Below, in pieces: positions 63,660 to 64,000 of a stretch of DNA of 64,000 nt. Each line of letters opens with the position of its first letter. The first letter of the stretch is position 1. The DNA comes from Mycolicibacterium fallax (GTDB lineage: Bacteria; Actinomycetota; Actinomycetes; Mycobacteriales; Mycobacteriaceae), in assembly GCF_010726955.1 (NCBI RefSeq), contig NZ_AP022603.1:1364001-1428000 (forward strand), in the 5' to 3' direction. The notes under the pieces are model-generated. The model did no database searches. It was not told where the DNA came from and worked only from the letters and a program-made list of their open reading frames with translations. The position numbers and the translations under genes were made by a program.

Positions 63660-64000
63660 GCCCTCAGCGGCACTTTTCCGGCGCGCGGCAACCGTGCGCG
63701 CGGTCGCCGAGCCACGCGTCGCGGACCAGAAGCGGGGGTCACCCGGCTAGGCCTGCACAGATGTCCGCTGAGAGCGGAGCGAAGTGGATTATCCACATGG
63801 ACCCCCCGATTTCACCCCATTTGTGCAGGGTTGCCGGGAGCACCCCCGCCGCAGACACGACTCCAAACGGCCCCGGGACCGCCAAGCAGTCACTCTGGTA
63901 CCACCGGCCGCTTTCGTCACGGGGTAGCGCCCTGAGCTCGGGCTGATTCACCGCCACCGCGTTATTAATAGCCCCGAGCTACCGGTGGTGCGTTGAATTC
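63660..64000. other. Right-edge non-coding stretch
   Basis: No convincing gene. A 72-codon open frame on the minus strand (63,739-63,957) has no ribosome-binding site and no recognisable domain. A single TTATCCACA (63,789-63,797) resembles a DnaA box but stands alone. The window ends here, so a gene may begin beyond it. Confidence 0.5.

Noticed and set aside
63789..63797. TTATCCACA as chromosomal replication origin signal
   Set aside because: Only isolated single copies occur (here and, reversed, near 6732-6740); no dnaA/dnaN genes or clustered boxes.
63739..63957. 72-codon minus-strand ORF at the right edge
   Set aside because: No ribosome-binding site, no domain and no coupling to neighbours.

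Overview
The window is high-GC actinobacterial DNA whose backbone follows the gene order I recall for Mycobacterium tuberculosis Rv2223c to Rv2247 (two CaeA-type peptidases, panB, CYTH/CHAD protein, rnpB, RNase HI-phosphatase, zinc ribbon protein, NIF3, HAD/PtkA, ptpA, SURF1, cobD, LLM oxidoreductase, tRNA-Val, ahpE, DUF3052, lipoprotein, aceE, mabR, fabD-acpM-kasA-kasB-accD6), then a less ordered stretch ending in mscR and its metallo-hydrolase partner. Mycolic-acid FAS-II genes, AcpM, mycothiol metabolism and a hemophore-like gene point to a mycobacterium (Mycobacterium/Mycolicibacterium). The species cannot be named from this window.

Region 1 (1-17.7 kb) is housekeeping: secreted peptidases, a WS/DGAT acyltransferase, pantothenate synthesis, RNase P RNA, an HNH/13E12-type gene under a perfect LexA box, and the rnh-NIF3 and ptkA-ptpA-SURF1 clusters.

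Region 2 (17,717-42,488) is a 24.7-kb integrative element bounded by a perfect 66-bp direct repeat that covers the 3' half of tRNA-Val(UAC). It resembles an actinomycete integrative and conjugative element (AICE). It carries a tRNA-targeting integrase, two excisionase-like HTH proteins, an FtsK/TraB-type translocase with a membrane lipoprotein partner, a DUF2637 membrane protein, and a P4-type primase-helicase. An array of 10-bp iterons folded into a 40-bp perfect inverted repeat follows the primase and is a strong replication-origin candidate. A second, complete tyrosine recombinase sits beside its own dyad. The right half is cargo: an AAA+ ATPase, a trypsin-like lipoprotein protease, two large low-complexity proteins that may be exported, small regulators, and an extra murB. 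Transcription is split into blocks separated by clear hairpin terminators and operator-like palindromes. No capsid, terminase or tail genes are visible, so it is not a prophage.

Region 3 (42.5-53.8 kb) resumes the ancestral order with ahpE, aceE, the regulator mabR and the complete FAS-II operon. A palindrome overlapping the mabR stop codon lies in front of fabD.

Region 4 (53.9-64 kb) holds envelope and stress genes: a secreted DUF4185 protein, a PtpB-like secreted phosphatase, DUF3145, DUF4262, a hemophore-like protein, a beta-lactamase-fold hydrolase with a TPR-like partner, and mscR with a metallo-beta-lactamase-fold protein. All names rest on motifs, length and remembered synteny, not on database searches.
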